From Promicromonospora umidemergens (GTDB lineage Bacteria; Actinomycetota; Actinomycetes; Actinomycetales; Cellulomonadaceae): 64,000 nucleotides of DNA. The translations under genes and the position numbers were made by a program. The notes beneath the pieces are model-generated. The model worked only from the letters and a program-made list of their open reading frames with translations. It made no database searches and had not been told where the DNA came from. Positions 8,832 through 16,280 of this stretch are shown here, one piece after another. Every line of letters starts with the position of its first letter. Within the stretch, counting starts at the first letter, position 1. The stretch spans positions 248,001 to 312,000 of the forward strand of contig NZ_JAMTCT010000002.1 of NCBI RefSeq assembly GCF_024171995.1, in the 5' to 3' direction.

Positions 8832-8859
8832 TTGCGCAAGGAGTTGCCAAAATTGCCAA
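8832..8859. promoter_or_regulatory. Putative LacI-family operator between dctQ and the regulator
   Basis: The interval between the divergent dctQ and lacI-type genes contains TTGCGCAA (8832-8839), a perfect palindrome with the central CG seen in many LacI-family operators. It is followed by the tandem direct repeat TTGCCAA-A-ATTGCCAA (8844-8859). Its position suits control of both directions by the adjacent LacI protein. No confident -35/-10 pair is visible. Confidence 0.4.
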
Positions 8860-8861
8860 CG

Positions 8862-9872
8862 ATGTGGCTAGATGCCTGGGTGCAGCCCACGATCTACGAC
8901 GTCGCGAAGGCGGCCGGCGTAGCCGCCTCCACGGTCTCGCGCACCTTCAACAAGCCCGGCCGGGTCAACGAGGCCACCCGGCAGCGCGTCCTCACCGCGG
9001 CATCAAAGCTCGGATACCAGCACAGCCCGCAGAACCGGGCACTGCCCGGCGGACGCCACCGCACCATCGCGATGGTCCTGTCCGACATCACCAACCCGCA
9101 CTTCTTCGAGCTCATCCGAGGCGCGGAACAGCGCGCCAGAGCGTCCGACGTCACCCTGGTCATCGTCAACGCCGAGGAGTCGCAACGCATTGAGGAGAAC
9201 CAGGTACGCGACCTGTCCCCCACCGTCGACGGGTTCGTCCTCGCCGCCAGCCGGCTCAGCGACGACGACCTGACAGCCTTGGCCGAGCGGCACCGCGTCG
9301 TCCTGCTCAACCGCGAGCTGACCGGGCTGACGAGCGTGGCGCTCGCGGTCGGGGCCGGCTGCCAGCAGATCCTGGAGCACCTTGCCTCGCTCGGGCACCG
9401 GAGCCTGACCTACTGCGCCGGCCCGCCCGGCTCCTGGATGGGCGCGGTGCGCTGGGCGGCGCTGAGCGCCGGCGCCGAGGAGCACGGCATGACGGCGCAC
9501 CGGGTCGGCCCGTACACGCCGAACGTCGCGAACGGCGGCGTCGCGGCCGACGGCGCCCTGCGTACCGGCGCGAGCGCGATCGTGGCGCACAACGACCTGC
9601 TGGCCTTCGGGATCATCCGCCGGCTCACCCAGCGGGGTGTCCGCGTGCCCGACGACGTCAGCGTGGTCGGGTTCGACGACATCTTCGCCGCCGACTTCGT
9701 CCACCCGTCGCTGACCACCCTCGGCGGTCCAGGTGCGCATGCCGGCCGGCTCGCCGTCGAGCTGCTGATCGACCAGTTCGCCGGCCGCTCGGCGCAGGAG
9801 GCGGAGCAGATCAGGCTGCCGACCGAGCTGGTGCTGCGCGAGTCCTCGGGCCCTGCGCCGAGGGCCTCCTGA
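8862..9872 (+). CDS. LacI family transcriptional regulator
   Basis: DNA-binding repressor or activator, 336 residues from ATG 8862. GTG 8880 would start directly at QPTIYDVAKAAGV and is equally plausible. The N-terminal helix-turn-helix and hinge (TIYDVAKAAGVAASTVSRTFNKPGRV) are followed by a periplasmic-binding-protein-like effector domain (TIAMVLSDITNPHFFELIRGAEQ, SVVGFDDIFAADFVHPSLTTL). Divergent from the TRAP/quinate operon, its most likely target. A hydroaromatic acid would be the natural effector (inference). In Corynebacterium the comparable operon uses a LysR protein, so the regulator type differs. Confidence 0.88.
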   Translation: MWLDAWVQPTIYDVAKAAGVAASTVSRTFNKPGRVNEATRQRVLTAASKLGYQHSPQNRALPGGRHRTIAMVLSDITNPHFFELIRGAEQRARASDVTLVIVNAEESQRIEENQVRDLSPTVDGFVLAASRLSDDDLTALAERHRVVLLNRELTGLTSVALAVGAGCQQILEHLASLGHRSLTYCAGPPGSWMGAVRWAALSAGAEEHGMTAHRVGPYTPNVANGGVAADGALRTGASAIVAHNDLLAFGIIRRLTQRGVRVPDDVSVVGFDDIFAADFVHPSLTTLGGPGAHAGRLAVELLIDQFAGRSAQEAEQIRLPTELVLRESSGPAPRAS

Positions 9873-9926
9873 CTCGCGCTGCCGCCGATCCTGTCGCCGC
9901 CGACAACGTCTGTCCGGATACCAGCG

Positions 9927-11164
9927 CTACCCGGCCTCCGCCGCGACCGGGGCCTGCTCAGCCTCCCAAGCGCGGAACATCCGGATCTGGACCGCGCACA
10001 TCACTGCGGCGACCGCAAACAAGCCGCCCGCGACCGCGAACGGGATCAAGAACCCGACTCCCGATGCGAGAAGCCCTCCCAGAGCTGCTCCCACGCCCAG
10101 GCCGATCAGGCTGAGAAGGCGACTCATCGATCCCACACGTCCCATCATCGCGGCGGGCGTGATCTTCTGACGCACGGAGGCGGCCATGATGTTCCAGACG
10201 ACGGCGTGCGCGATGTACGCCGCGAGCGCGATGGCCACGACCACGACGTTCTTCGTCAGGGAGATCGTGATGAAGGACATCGAACCGACGCTGAGCGCCG
10301 CGACGATGGTCCAGCCGTAGCCGAGCCGACGGCGTAGGCGAGTTGCGACGAAGGCGCCCAAGAGGCCTCCAAGCGCGGAGAAAGAGAGCAGGAAGCCGTA
10401 TTCGGCCGGGCTCAGCCCGAGCTCCTGGGTAGCGTAGAGCGCGAGGTAGGAGAACGGGATCATTGGGCGACGCACGCCAGCGCCCCGATGATCACGAGCA
10501 GCCGCACGAGCCCATGGCGCCATGTCCAGATCGCCCCTTCCCGGATCGACGAGAGCACGCCGTGCGAGGCCGCCGTTCTGTCGGCTAGCGGGACGATGTA
10601 CGAACCCCGCAGCCGCCAGTAGGCGAGGCCTGCTACGAGAAAGGCCACAGCGGTGAGCGCGGACGGCGCGAAGGCCGCCGCCGCGAACAGGAAACCACCC
10701 AGAGGTGGGCCGACGAACTCGTCCACCACGGTCTGCGTGCCGGCGATCTGGGAGTTCGCCCGATCGAGGCCCTGAGGCTCGACCGCCTGCGGGAGGATCG
10801 CGGACGCGGCACTGTCAGAGAGGGTCTCTATGACACCCATGACCGCGTACACGACGTACAAGGCGACGAGTGGGGCAGCGTCGATCATGACGAGGGCTGC
10901 GAGAAGCGCGAACACGGCGGCGCGGGAGAAGTTCGCCGCGAGCAGCAGCCGTCGCCTGTCGTACCGGTCGATGAGCATACCGATGCCGAGTACCGACAGC
11001 ACGCGCGGCAGGGAGTGGGCGATCGCCAGCCCGGAGACAGCCAGCGGGTCGTCCGTGAGCGTCACGGCCAGCAAGGGGATAGCGATGAACGTGATGCCGT
11101 CGGCAAGGTTCGACGAAGCATTACCAGACCAGATACTGCGGTAGTCGGCCCCCAATGAGTTCAC
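9927..11164 (-). pseudogene. MFS transporter split by a frameshift into two overlapping halves
   Basis: The N-terminal half (GTG 11164 to TGA 10460; SGNASSNLADGITFIAIPLLAV, LIDRYDRRRLL) has about six helices and ends at ...LLVIIGALACVAQ. The C-terminal half (ATG 10463 to 9927; MIPFSYLALYATQELGLSPAEYG) continues the same transporter in another frame. Together they make about 412 residues, normal for an MFS exporter. The junction reads CAATGATC, so stop and restart overlap as ATGA. This could be a 1-nt deletion, an assembly error, or a two-polypeptide transporter made by coupled translation. GAGGAAG precedes the GTG. Substrate unknown. Confidence 0.75.
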
Positions 11165-11200
11165 GGCACTTCCTCCATGAGTTCTCGCGGCTTCCCTGGT

Positions 11201-11222
11201 GTCCTGAGCCAGGAATTCTGTT
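11201..11222 (+). repeat. Left copy of a direct repeat bracketing the GNAT gene
   Basis: GTCC followed by TGAGCCAGGAATTCTGTT, matching the copy right after the GNAT stop codon at 18 of 22 positions. The repeat begins about 40 nt before the GNAT start. The core CAGGAATTC also occurs at the ends of the mercury island and upstream of its recombinase. Confidence 0.6.
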
Positions 11223-11242
11223 CAGATATGTAGCCTGGGTTT

Positions 11243-11719
11243 ATGACGTGGGATATTCGCGCATACCGAGGCCCAGATGACGCCACAGCAACCTTCGACG
11301 TCTTCCAAGCCGCGGTTCGCCAGACGGCCTCGTCGGTCTACGGACCGGACCAGGTGGACGCATGGGCCGGCCCCGCTCGCACCGACCTGAGCGATTGGGA
11401 CAGTCGGCGGCGAGAAGCGTCGACCCTGGTGGCAGAAGTTGATGACACTGTCGCGGGCTTCACAGACCTGCTGCCGGACGGCTTGGTTGACATGCTGTTC
11501 GTTCATCCACGATCAGGGGGCAGGGGTGTCGCACGCGCCCTGCTAACTGCCACCATGCGCGACGCACGTGCCCGCGGCCTTACCGAACTGCGGACCTTGG
11601 CGAGCCGGAGCGCTCAGCCTACGTTCGAACGCCTCGGATTCACTGTGGTCGCCCATCGCCCGGACAACACGATCCGTGGGCTCGTCGTCCCCAACGTAGA
11701 GATGCGTCGCCTCCTCTAG
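11243..11719 (+). CDS. GNAT family N-acetyltransferase
   Basis: Acetyl-CoA-dependent acyltransferase of 158 residues. The GNAT core is visible as DMLFVHPRSGGRGVARALLTATMRDARARG (V/F-x-P-x-x-R/G-x-G-x-G/A pyrophosphate loop) followed by LRTLASRSAQPTFERLGFTVVAHR, resembling the YafP-type subgroup. Substrate unknown. No ribosome-binding site precedes the ATG, so a leaderless transcript is possible. The gene stands alone between an exporter and an aldo/keto reductase on the other strand and is bracketed closely by a 22-bp direct repeat, suggesting a single-gene insertion. Confidence 0.87.
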   Translation: MTWDIRAYRGPDDATATFDVFQAAVRQTASSVYGPDQVDAWAGPARTDLSDWDSRRREASTLVAEVDDTVAGFTDLLPDGLVDMLFVHPRSGGRGVARALLTATMRDARARGLTELRTLASRSAQPTFERLGFTVVAHRPDNTIRGLVVPNVEMRRLL

Positions 11720-11720
11720 C

Positions 11721-11742
11721 GTTCTGAGTCAGAAATTCTCTT
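11721..11742 (+). repeat. Right copy of the direct repeat bracketing the GNAT gene
   Basis: GTTC followed by TGAGTCAGAAATTCTCTT, starting 2 nt after the GNAT stop codon. Start-to-start distance to the left copy is 520 bp, so repeat, gene and repeat form a compact cassette-like unit. Confidence 0.6.
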
Positions 11743-11788
11743 GTCGGCCACCACGACGAGCCGAGCTCGTCCAGGCGGCAGGACGTCG

Positions 11789-12646
11789 TCAGGTTGCTGC
11801 TGCCTCTAGACGGTCCAGGTCGGTGTCGCTGAGGACGAGCTCGGCCGCAGCGACGTTGCCCAGCAGATGGGCCACCCGCGTGGTGCCAGGCAGGGGGACC
11901 ACGGCCTGGCCGGATCGACTGCCACGGGTGTGGACCCAGGCCAGGGCCACCTGGCTCGGTGTCACCTCGTAGTCCACGGCGACCTCACCGAGCGCGTGCA
12001 CGAGAGGACTCTCCCGGGGCTGAGCGAGCGACCCGTGGCCCAGCGGCGAGTGGGCTACCAACACGATCCCCAGCTCAGCCAGGACCGGCAGCATGGACTC
12101 GACACCGCGCTCGCCCAGTGACCACTCCTGCTGCACGGCGGCGATCGGATGCACCGCGTGAGCTCGCCGCACGTCCTCGATCGTGACGTTCGACAGGCCA
12201 AGGGCTCCGATCTTCCCGGCCTGGCGAAGCTCGGCCATCGCAGCGACGGTCTCCTCGATCGGTGTGTCTTCACCTCGGTGGTGCAGGTAGTACAGATCGA
12301 CGATATCGACGTCGAGCCGGCGCAGGGTTCCCTCGATCGCGGACCGGACCGTGGCGGGGTCGGTCCGCACGTGCCAGTCATCGAAGCGGCCGGACGGGCC
12401 CCAGTAGACGCCGAACTTGCTGCACAGCGTGATCTGGTCGCGATGGGCCGCTACCGCCTTGCCGACGATCTCTTCGTTGCCGTACATCTCAGCCGTATCG
12501 AGCAGCGTCACTCCTACCTCGACCGCGGCAGCCACGAGCAAGCCCGGATCGCGGTCGGCGTCACCCCACCACTCGTCGGTAAGACGCATCAGGCCCAGCC
12601 CCTGAGCCGGCACATTCTCGGATGTCCACAAGCTGGCGTTCTTCAC
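11789..12646 (-). CDS. Aldo/keto reductase
   Basis: NADPH-dependent carbonyl reductase with a TIM barrel, 285 residues. The catalytic tetrad is complete: Asp and Tyr in LLDTAEMYGNEE, Lys in LCSKFG, and His in LYYLHHR. Further family marks are GALGLSNVTIEDVRRAH and the C-terminal VVPLPGTTRVAHLLGN cofactor segment. It stands alone. Its substrate cannot be inferred; this subgroup commonly reduces small aldehydes or participates in sugar metabolism. Confidence 0.88.
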   Translation of the reverse strand: MKNASLWTSENVPAQGLGLMRLTDEWWGDADRDPGLLVAAAVEVGVTLLDTAEMYGNEEIVGKAVAAHRDQITLCSKFGVYWGPSGRFDDWHVRTDPATVRSAIEGTLRRLDVDIVDLYYLHHRGEDTPIEETVAAMAELRQAGKIGALGLSNVTIEDVRRAHAVHPIAAVQQEWSLGERGVESMLPVLAELGIVLVAHSPLGHGSLAQPRESPLVHALGEVAVDYEVTPSQVALAWVHTRGSRSGQAVVPLPGTTRVAHLLGNVAAAELVLSDTDLDRLEAAAT

Positions 12647-12736
12647 GGCAAGAACGGTAGAACCTCAACCGCACATGAGGTCAAGGCGCGAGTTCAGCGC
12701 GCGCTGGGACTGCGCCGCACTCGCCTGAGTTGATGG

Positions 12737-12931
12737 TCAGCCCGCGTCGAACCGGTCCTCGCCGTCCTGGTCCGGGTTGTCCTCGGGGTCCTCGCCAGGG
12801 ATGGCATCGCCCGCAGCGTCGGTCGCGCCCGGCTTCAGACGGTCCGCGTCTTCCTTCGACACCTCGGGCGCGCCCGGTCCGGACTCGACGTCGCCACCCG
12901 AGGACTCGCCCTCGCGGCTCTTCTCACTCAT
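12737..12931 (-). CDS. Small acidic low-complexity protein, function unknown
   Basis: A 64-residue hydrophilic protein rich in Glu, Asp, Gly and Pro (SEKSREGESSGGDVESG, EDPEDNPDQDGEDRF) with no hydrophobic core. It is likely disordered. AAGGAG lies eight nt before the ATG, which supports real translation. Similar short acidic proteins are common orphans in actinobacteria. No function is proposed. Confidence 0.6.
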   Translation of the reverse strand: MSEKSREGESSGGDVESGPGAPEVSKEDADRLKPGATDAAGDAIPGEDPEDNPDQDGEDRFDAG

Positions 12932-13069
12932 CTCGTGCTCCTTCCGCTGCCCGTGGGCCGGCGGCTGGTGCGGCCGGCGGAACTTCGACGCTACGCCCAG
13001 CCCGACGCTCGCACCAGCGCGTCGAGCCCCGCGTCCAGGACACGCTAGGGGTCAGACCCATCGATCGGC

Positions 13070-13231
13070 TCATCGGACGGCCCCGAGGACGCCGCTGATG
13101 ACGAGTGCGGTGAGGGTGGTCTAGGCGATGATGGCGCTGGCGACTACGACGACGAGGGGCTGGACAAGCTCGGGAACACCGCCCAGAAGTGCCGGCCTGT
13201 CACCGCCTTCCGGCTGCTTCGCACGCCCCAC
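13070..13231 (-). pseudogene. Remnant of a small membrane protein with an in-frame TAG
   Basis: One minus-strand frame reads from a GTG through PALLGGVPELVQPLVVVVASAIIA, meets TAG at 13121-13123, and continues as TTLTALVISGVLGAVR to a TGA. The two hydrophobic parts join into a plausible helix pair if the TAG replaced a Trp codon. No family was recognised. The rest of 12932-13264 shows nothing coding. Confidence 0.3.
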
Positions 13232-13264
13232 CCATGACAGGTGTCACGCCCGTAACCTGGGCGG

Positions 13265-14482
13265 ATGAGCAGCCCGCCCGCGCGCGCCGCCGCCACATCG
13301 GCGACAGCGGAAGCCCGTACCGCGCTACGGCTGACCCGGAGCATCACCGCGACCTGGTGGTACGTCGCACTTGCGATAGTGGTCACCCAGCTCATCATCG
13401 TGATTCTCCTGGTGGACATCCTCGCGGCGGGAAGGTGGGGCACGTTCACGGCCGTCGGCGTCGGCGTCGGCGGGCTGCTGTGGTGGCTCTCGACGCTGCC
13501 CCCGCTGCTCGACTACCGGCACCGGACTCTCGACGCGCCACTGATGGTCTGGCGGCGCCACCTGGCGCCGCTCCTGACAGCGGCGGCCTACGGGCTCGCG
13601 GCCGGGCTCGTCACCGAAGTCTGGGTGGTCGGTGTCCTGCCCCTGATCCAGGTGGCCATGCTGCTGAACTGGCCACCGGGGGTACGTCTGCGCGTGGTGC
13701 TGGCGGCGACCGCCCTGCTCGTCGCACTGTCAGTGATCGACGTCCGCCTCACGCTCGGGCGGGACCTCGCCGCCAGCTGGCCCCAGATGCTCTTCCTGTC
13801 CGCCATCATGCCGGTCGTCACCGTCTCCTCGCTGTGGTGGTGGGACGTGCTCGTCGCGCTCGACCGGGCCCGCACCTCGGAGGCGAAGCTCGCGGCGACC
13901 CAGGAACGGCTGCGGCTCGCGACGGACGTGCACGACCTGCAGGGCCACCACCTCCAGGTCATCGCCCTCCAGCTCGAGCTCGCCGAGCGGCTCATGCCCG
14001 CGGACCCCCAGGCGGGCATGGAGCAGCTGCGCGCCGCGCGCGCCAGCGTGGACGACGCGCGACAGGGCACCCGCGACCTGGCCACCCGCTTCCGCTCCGT
14101 CCCGCTGCGCGACGAGCTCGCCAACGCCGTGGACCTGCTGTGCGCCGCGGGCACCAAGGCCGAGGCCACGGTGGACCCCGACGCTTCGCTCGCCCCGCCG
14201 TCCGCTCTCGGACCGGTCGTCCGGGAGACGACGACGAACGTGCTGCGGCACGGCGGCGGCCGGTGGGCACGCCTGTCCCTCACCCGCACGGACGGGTCGT
14301 GGCGCTACGAGATCGCCAACGACGTCGCCGCCGAGGCTCCCGACGTGCCCGGGAGCGCGGGCGGTGCGGGGCTGGACGGGATCGCCAGGCGGGCGGCCGA
14401 GGTGGACGGCGACCTCGAGGTGCGGCGCGACGGCGAGACCTTCACCGTCGTCGTCACGGTCCCCGGCACCGTGCGCCCGTAA
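13265..14482 (+). CDS. Sensor histidine kinase (HisKA_3/NarL-partner type)
   Basis: Membrane histidine kinase of 405 residues. About five N-terminal hydrophobic segments form the sensor. A short coiled region (RARTSEAKLAATQERLRLATD) leads to the HisKA_3 dimerisation box with phospho-acceptor His in TDVHDLQGHHLQVI. The HATPase part has the N box VVRETTTNVLRHG and G box GGAGLDGIARRAAEVDGDLEV. Such kinases normally sit beside a LuxR-type response regulator. None is present on either side, so it is an orphan here. Ligand unknown. Confidence 0.87.
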   Translation: MSSPPARAAATSATAEARTALRLTRSITATWWYVALAIVVTQLIIVILLVDILAAGRWGTFTAVGVGVGGLLWWLSTLPPLLDYRHRTLDAPLMVWRRHLAPLLTAAAYGLAAGLVTEVWVVGVLPLIQVAMLLNWPPGVRLRVVLAATALLVALSVIDVRLTLGRDLAASWPQMLFLSAIMPVVTVSSLWWWDVLVALDRARTSEAKLAATQERLRLATDVHDLQGHHLQVIALQLELAERLMPADPQAGMEQLRAARASVDDARQGTRDLATRFRSVPLRDELANAVDLLCAAGTKAEATVDPDASLAPPSALGPVVRETTTNVLRHGGGRWARLSLTRTDGSWRYEIANDVAAEAPDVPGSAGGAGLDGIARRAAEVDGDLEVRRDGETFTVVVTVPGTVRP

Positions 14483-14723
14483 GCGGCGGGCGCGGCACAG
14501 CACGTCGGGACCGGGCTGTCCTGGCCGACCACGTCCTGAACGGGATCACGGCCGCGCTGCCGGTGTTCCGGCGTCAGGCGAGGGGCACCTCGTGACCACG
14601 GTCTCGACGTCGAGCCTGAAGTCCGAGCCGCGGCCGGCGTCGGCACGGCCCCCTCAGCCACTCCTCTCGGTAAGCCTACGATGCGCATCGCGAACGTATG
14701 AACCCGCCAAACAGGGCCCCCCG
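14483..14723. other. Non-coding stretch upstream of the sialidase-like gene
   Basis: No open frame with a credible start or family likeness was seen between the kinase stop and the operator pair at 14724. GC-rich frames here carry no recognisable motif. It probably holds the kinase 3' end and distal promoter sequence of the following regulon. Confidence 0.4.
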
Positions 14724-14759
14724 TGCGCGCGCCGCGCATAGCCTTGCGCGGAGCGCGCA
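14724..14759. promoter_or_regulatory. Twin inverted-repeat operators before the sialidase-like gene
   Basis: Two perfect dyads of the form TGCGCG-N3-CGCGCA lie at 14724-14738 and 14745-14759, with centres 21 bp apart (two helical turns). TTGCGC (14744-14749) and CAGGGT (14767-14772), 17 nt apart, can be read as a -35/-10 pair overlapped by the second dyad. Similar half-sites precede the DeoR gene, so DeoR repression is likely. Confidence 0.55.
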
Positions 14760-14922
14760 TCTCTGTCAGGGTTGCGCCACATCTCGACCCCCCCTTGCAG
14801 TGAAGCTCGGAGGCAAACATCAACGGCGATCAGCTCGACGAACACACCGTCGGTCGCGGCGCTACCACCGACCCAGTCAAAGGGCTCCCTGCCCACCTAC
14901 CACCGATGACGCCGGAGGAAAG

Positions 14923-16158
14923 ATGACAATGTTCGACGGGCTCTTGCGCCCCCGTACCGATGGCGGGACCGAGGCGTTCCTGCCCACGCCCACGGTGCAG
15001 TGCCACGCCGCCAACCTCGCATTCCTGCCCGATGGTGACCTCGCCTGCGTCTGGTTCGGCGGCACGCAGGAGGGGGTCTCCGACATCTCCGTGCACCTCT
15101 CCAGGCTTCCGGCCGGCTCCGACCGTTGGCTCGACCCGGTCCAGCTCAGCTTCGACTCCGGCCGCTCCGAGCAGAACCCCATCCTGTTCAACGCCCCCGA
15201 CGGCGACGTCTGGTTGCTGTACACCGCCCAGGTCGCCGGCAACCAGGACACCGCAGAGGTACGCCGCCGCATCTCTCACGACGGCGGCGATACGTGGGAG
15301 GAACCGACCGCGCTCCTCGGCGACGACGCCCCGAAGGGTGTGTTCGTCCGTCAGGTTCCGGTGGCGCTGGGGAGCGGCCGCATCCTGCTACCCACCTTCA
15401 ACTGCGTCGCCCTCCCCGGTGAGAAATGGGTAGGCAACCAGGACACCGCCTCGGTGTGGCACTCCGACGACGGCGGCGACACGTGGACGGAGACCCCGGT
15501 TCCCGACTCGGAGGGCAGCGTCCACATGAACATCGTGCCCCGCACCGACGGCACGCTGTGGGCCTGCTTCCGCTCGCGGTGGGCCGACCACGTCTACGAG
15601 TCGGAATCCACCGATGACGGCCAGACCTGGACGCCGTGCCGTCCGATCGCGCTTCCCAACAACAACTCCTCGATCCAGGCGCGGGCGCTGGGCGACGCTC
15701 AGCTGGCGATGGTCATGAACTACGCCAGCCAGGCCGACGCGACCGGCCGGAGGGTGTCCCTCTACGACGAGATCGACGACGAGGGCGTCAAGGACACCGA
15801 CGGCCCGGTAGTCGCAGAGCCGTCGTTCGAGGGCGACGAGCCCACCGCCTTCTGGGGTGCACCGCGCGCCCCGATGACCCTGGCGCTCTCGGACGACGAT
15901 GGACGCAGCTGGCCGGTCACGTACGACATCGAGAACGGCGACGGCTACTGCATGTCGAACAACAGCCGTGACGGGATCAACCGCGAGATGTCCTACCCGT
16001 CCGTGGTCGGTGGGCTCAACGGTGACATCCACGTGGCCTACACCTGGCATCGCAAGGCGATCAAGCACGTACACCTGGACGCCGACACGTTGGCGCGCAT
16101 CCGGGCTGCACGGCCCACCTCCGCCGGCCCCGACCTGGGCGGGCACGCGGACTACTGA
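14923..16158 (+). CDS. Sialidase-fold (BNR/Asp-box) protein, probable glycoside-processing enzyme
   Basis: Six-bladed beta-propeller protein of 411 residues with four Asp-boxes (SHDGGDTWEEP, SDDGGDTWTET, STDDGQTWTPC, SDDDGRSWPVT) and an early WFGGTQEGVSD stretch seen in sialidase-family proteins. No signal peptide is visible, so it probably acts in the cytoplasm. ATG 14923 has GGAGGAA upstream. First gene of a regulon with a permease, DeoR regulator, DapA-family aldolase and aldo/keto reductase, suggesting it handles an acidic sugar derivative. Whether the substrate is a true sialic acid is not shown: nanE, nanK and nagA/B are absent here. Confidence 0.8.
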   Translation: MTMFDGLLRPRTDGGTEAFLPTPTVQCHAANLAFLPDGDLACVWFGGTQEGVSDISVHLSRLPAGSDRWLDPVQLSFDSGRSEQNPILFNAPDGDVWLLYTAQVAGNQDTAEVRRRISHDGGDTWEEPTALLGDDAPKGVFVRQVPVALGSGRILLPTFNCVALPGEKWVGNQDTASVWHSDDGGDTWTETPVPDSEGSVHMNIVPRTDGTLWACFRSRWADHVYESESTDDGQTWTPCRPIALPNNNSSIQARALGDAQLAMVMNYASQADATGRRVSLYDEIDDEGVKDTDGPVVAEPSFEGDEPTAFWGAPRAPMTLALSDDDGRSWPVTYDIENGDGYCMSNNSRDGINREMSYPSVVGGLNGDIHVAYTWHRKAIKHVHLDADTLARIRAARPTSAGPDLGGHADY

Positions 16159-16280
16159 GTCGGTCGGCCGTGCGCGGGCCGCCGACCTGGAGCTGTGACA
16201 CGGCGGGCGCTGGCGCCCGTCCCGTTGGGCGCTGTCGACACCGATGTCGGCAGCACGAGATGAAAGGACTGTGAATTCGG

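Noticed and set aside
11201-11742. Integron gene cassette with attC sites
   Set aside because: The repeats have no attC core (RYYYAAC/GTTRRRY) or its folded structure, and no integron integrase with the extra helix is present.
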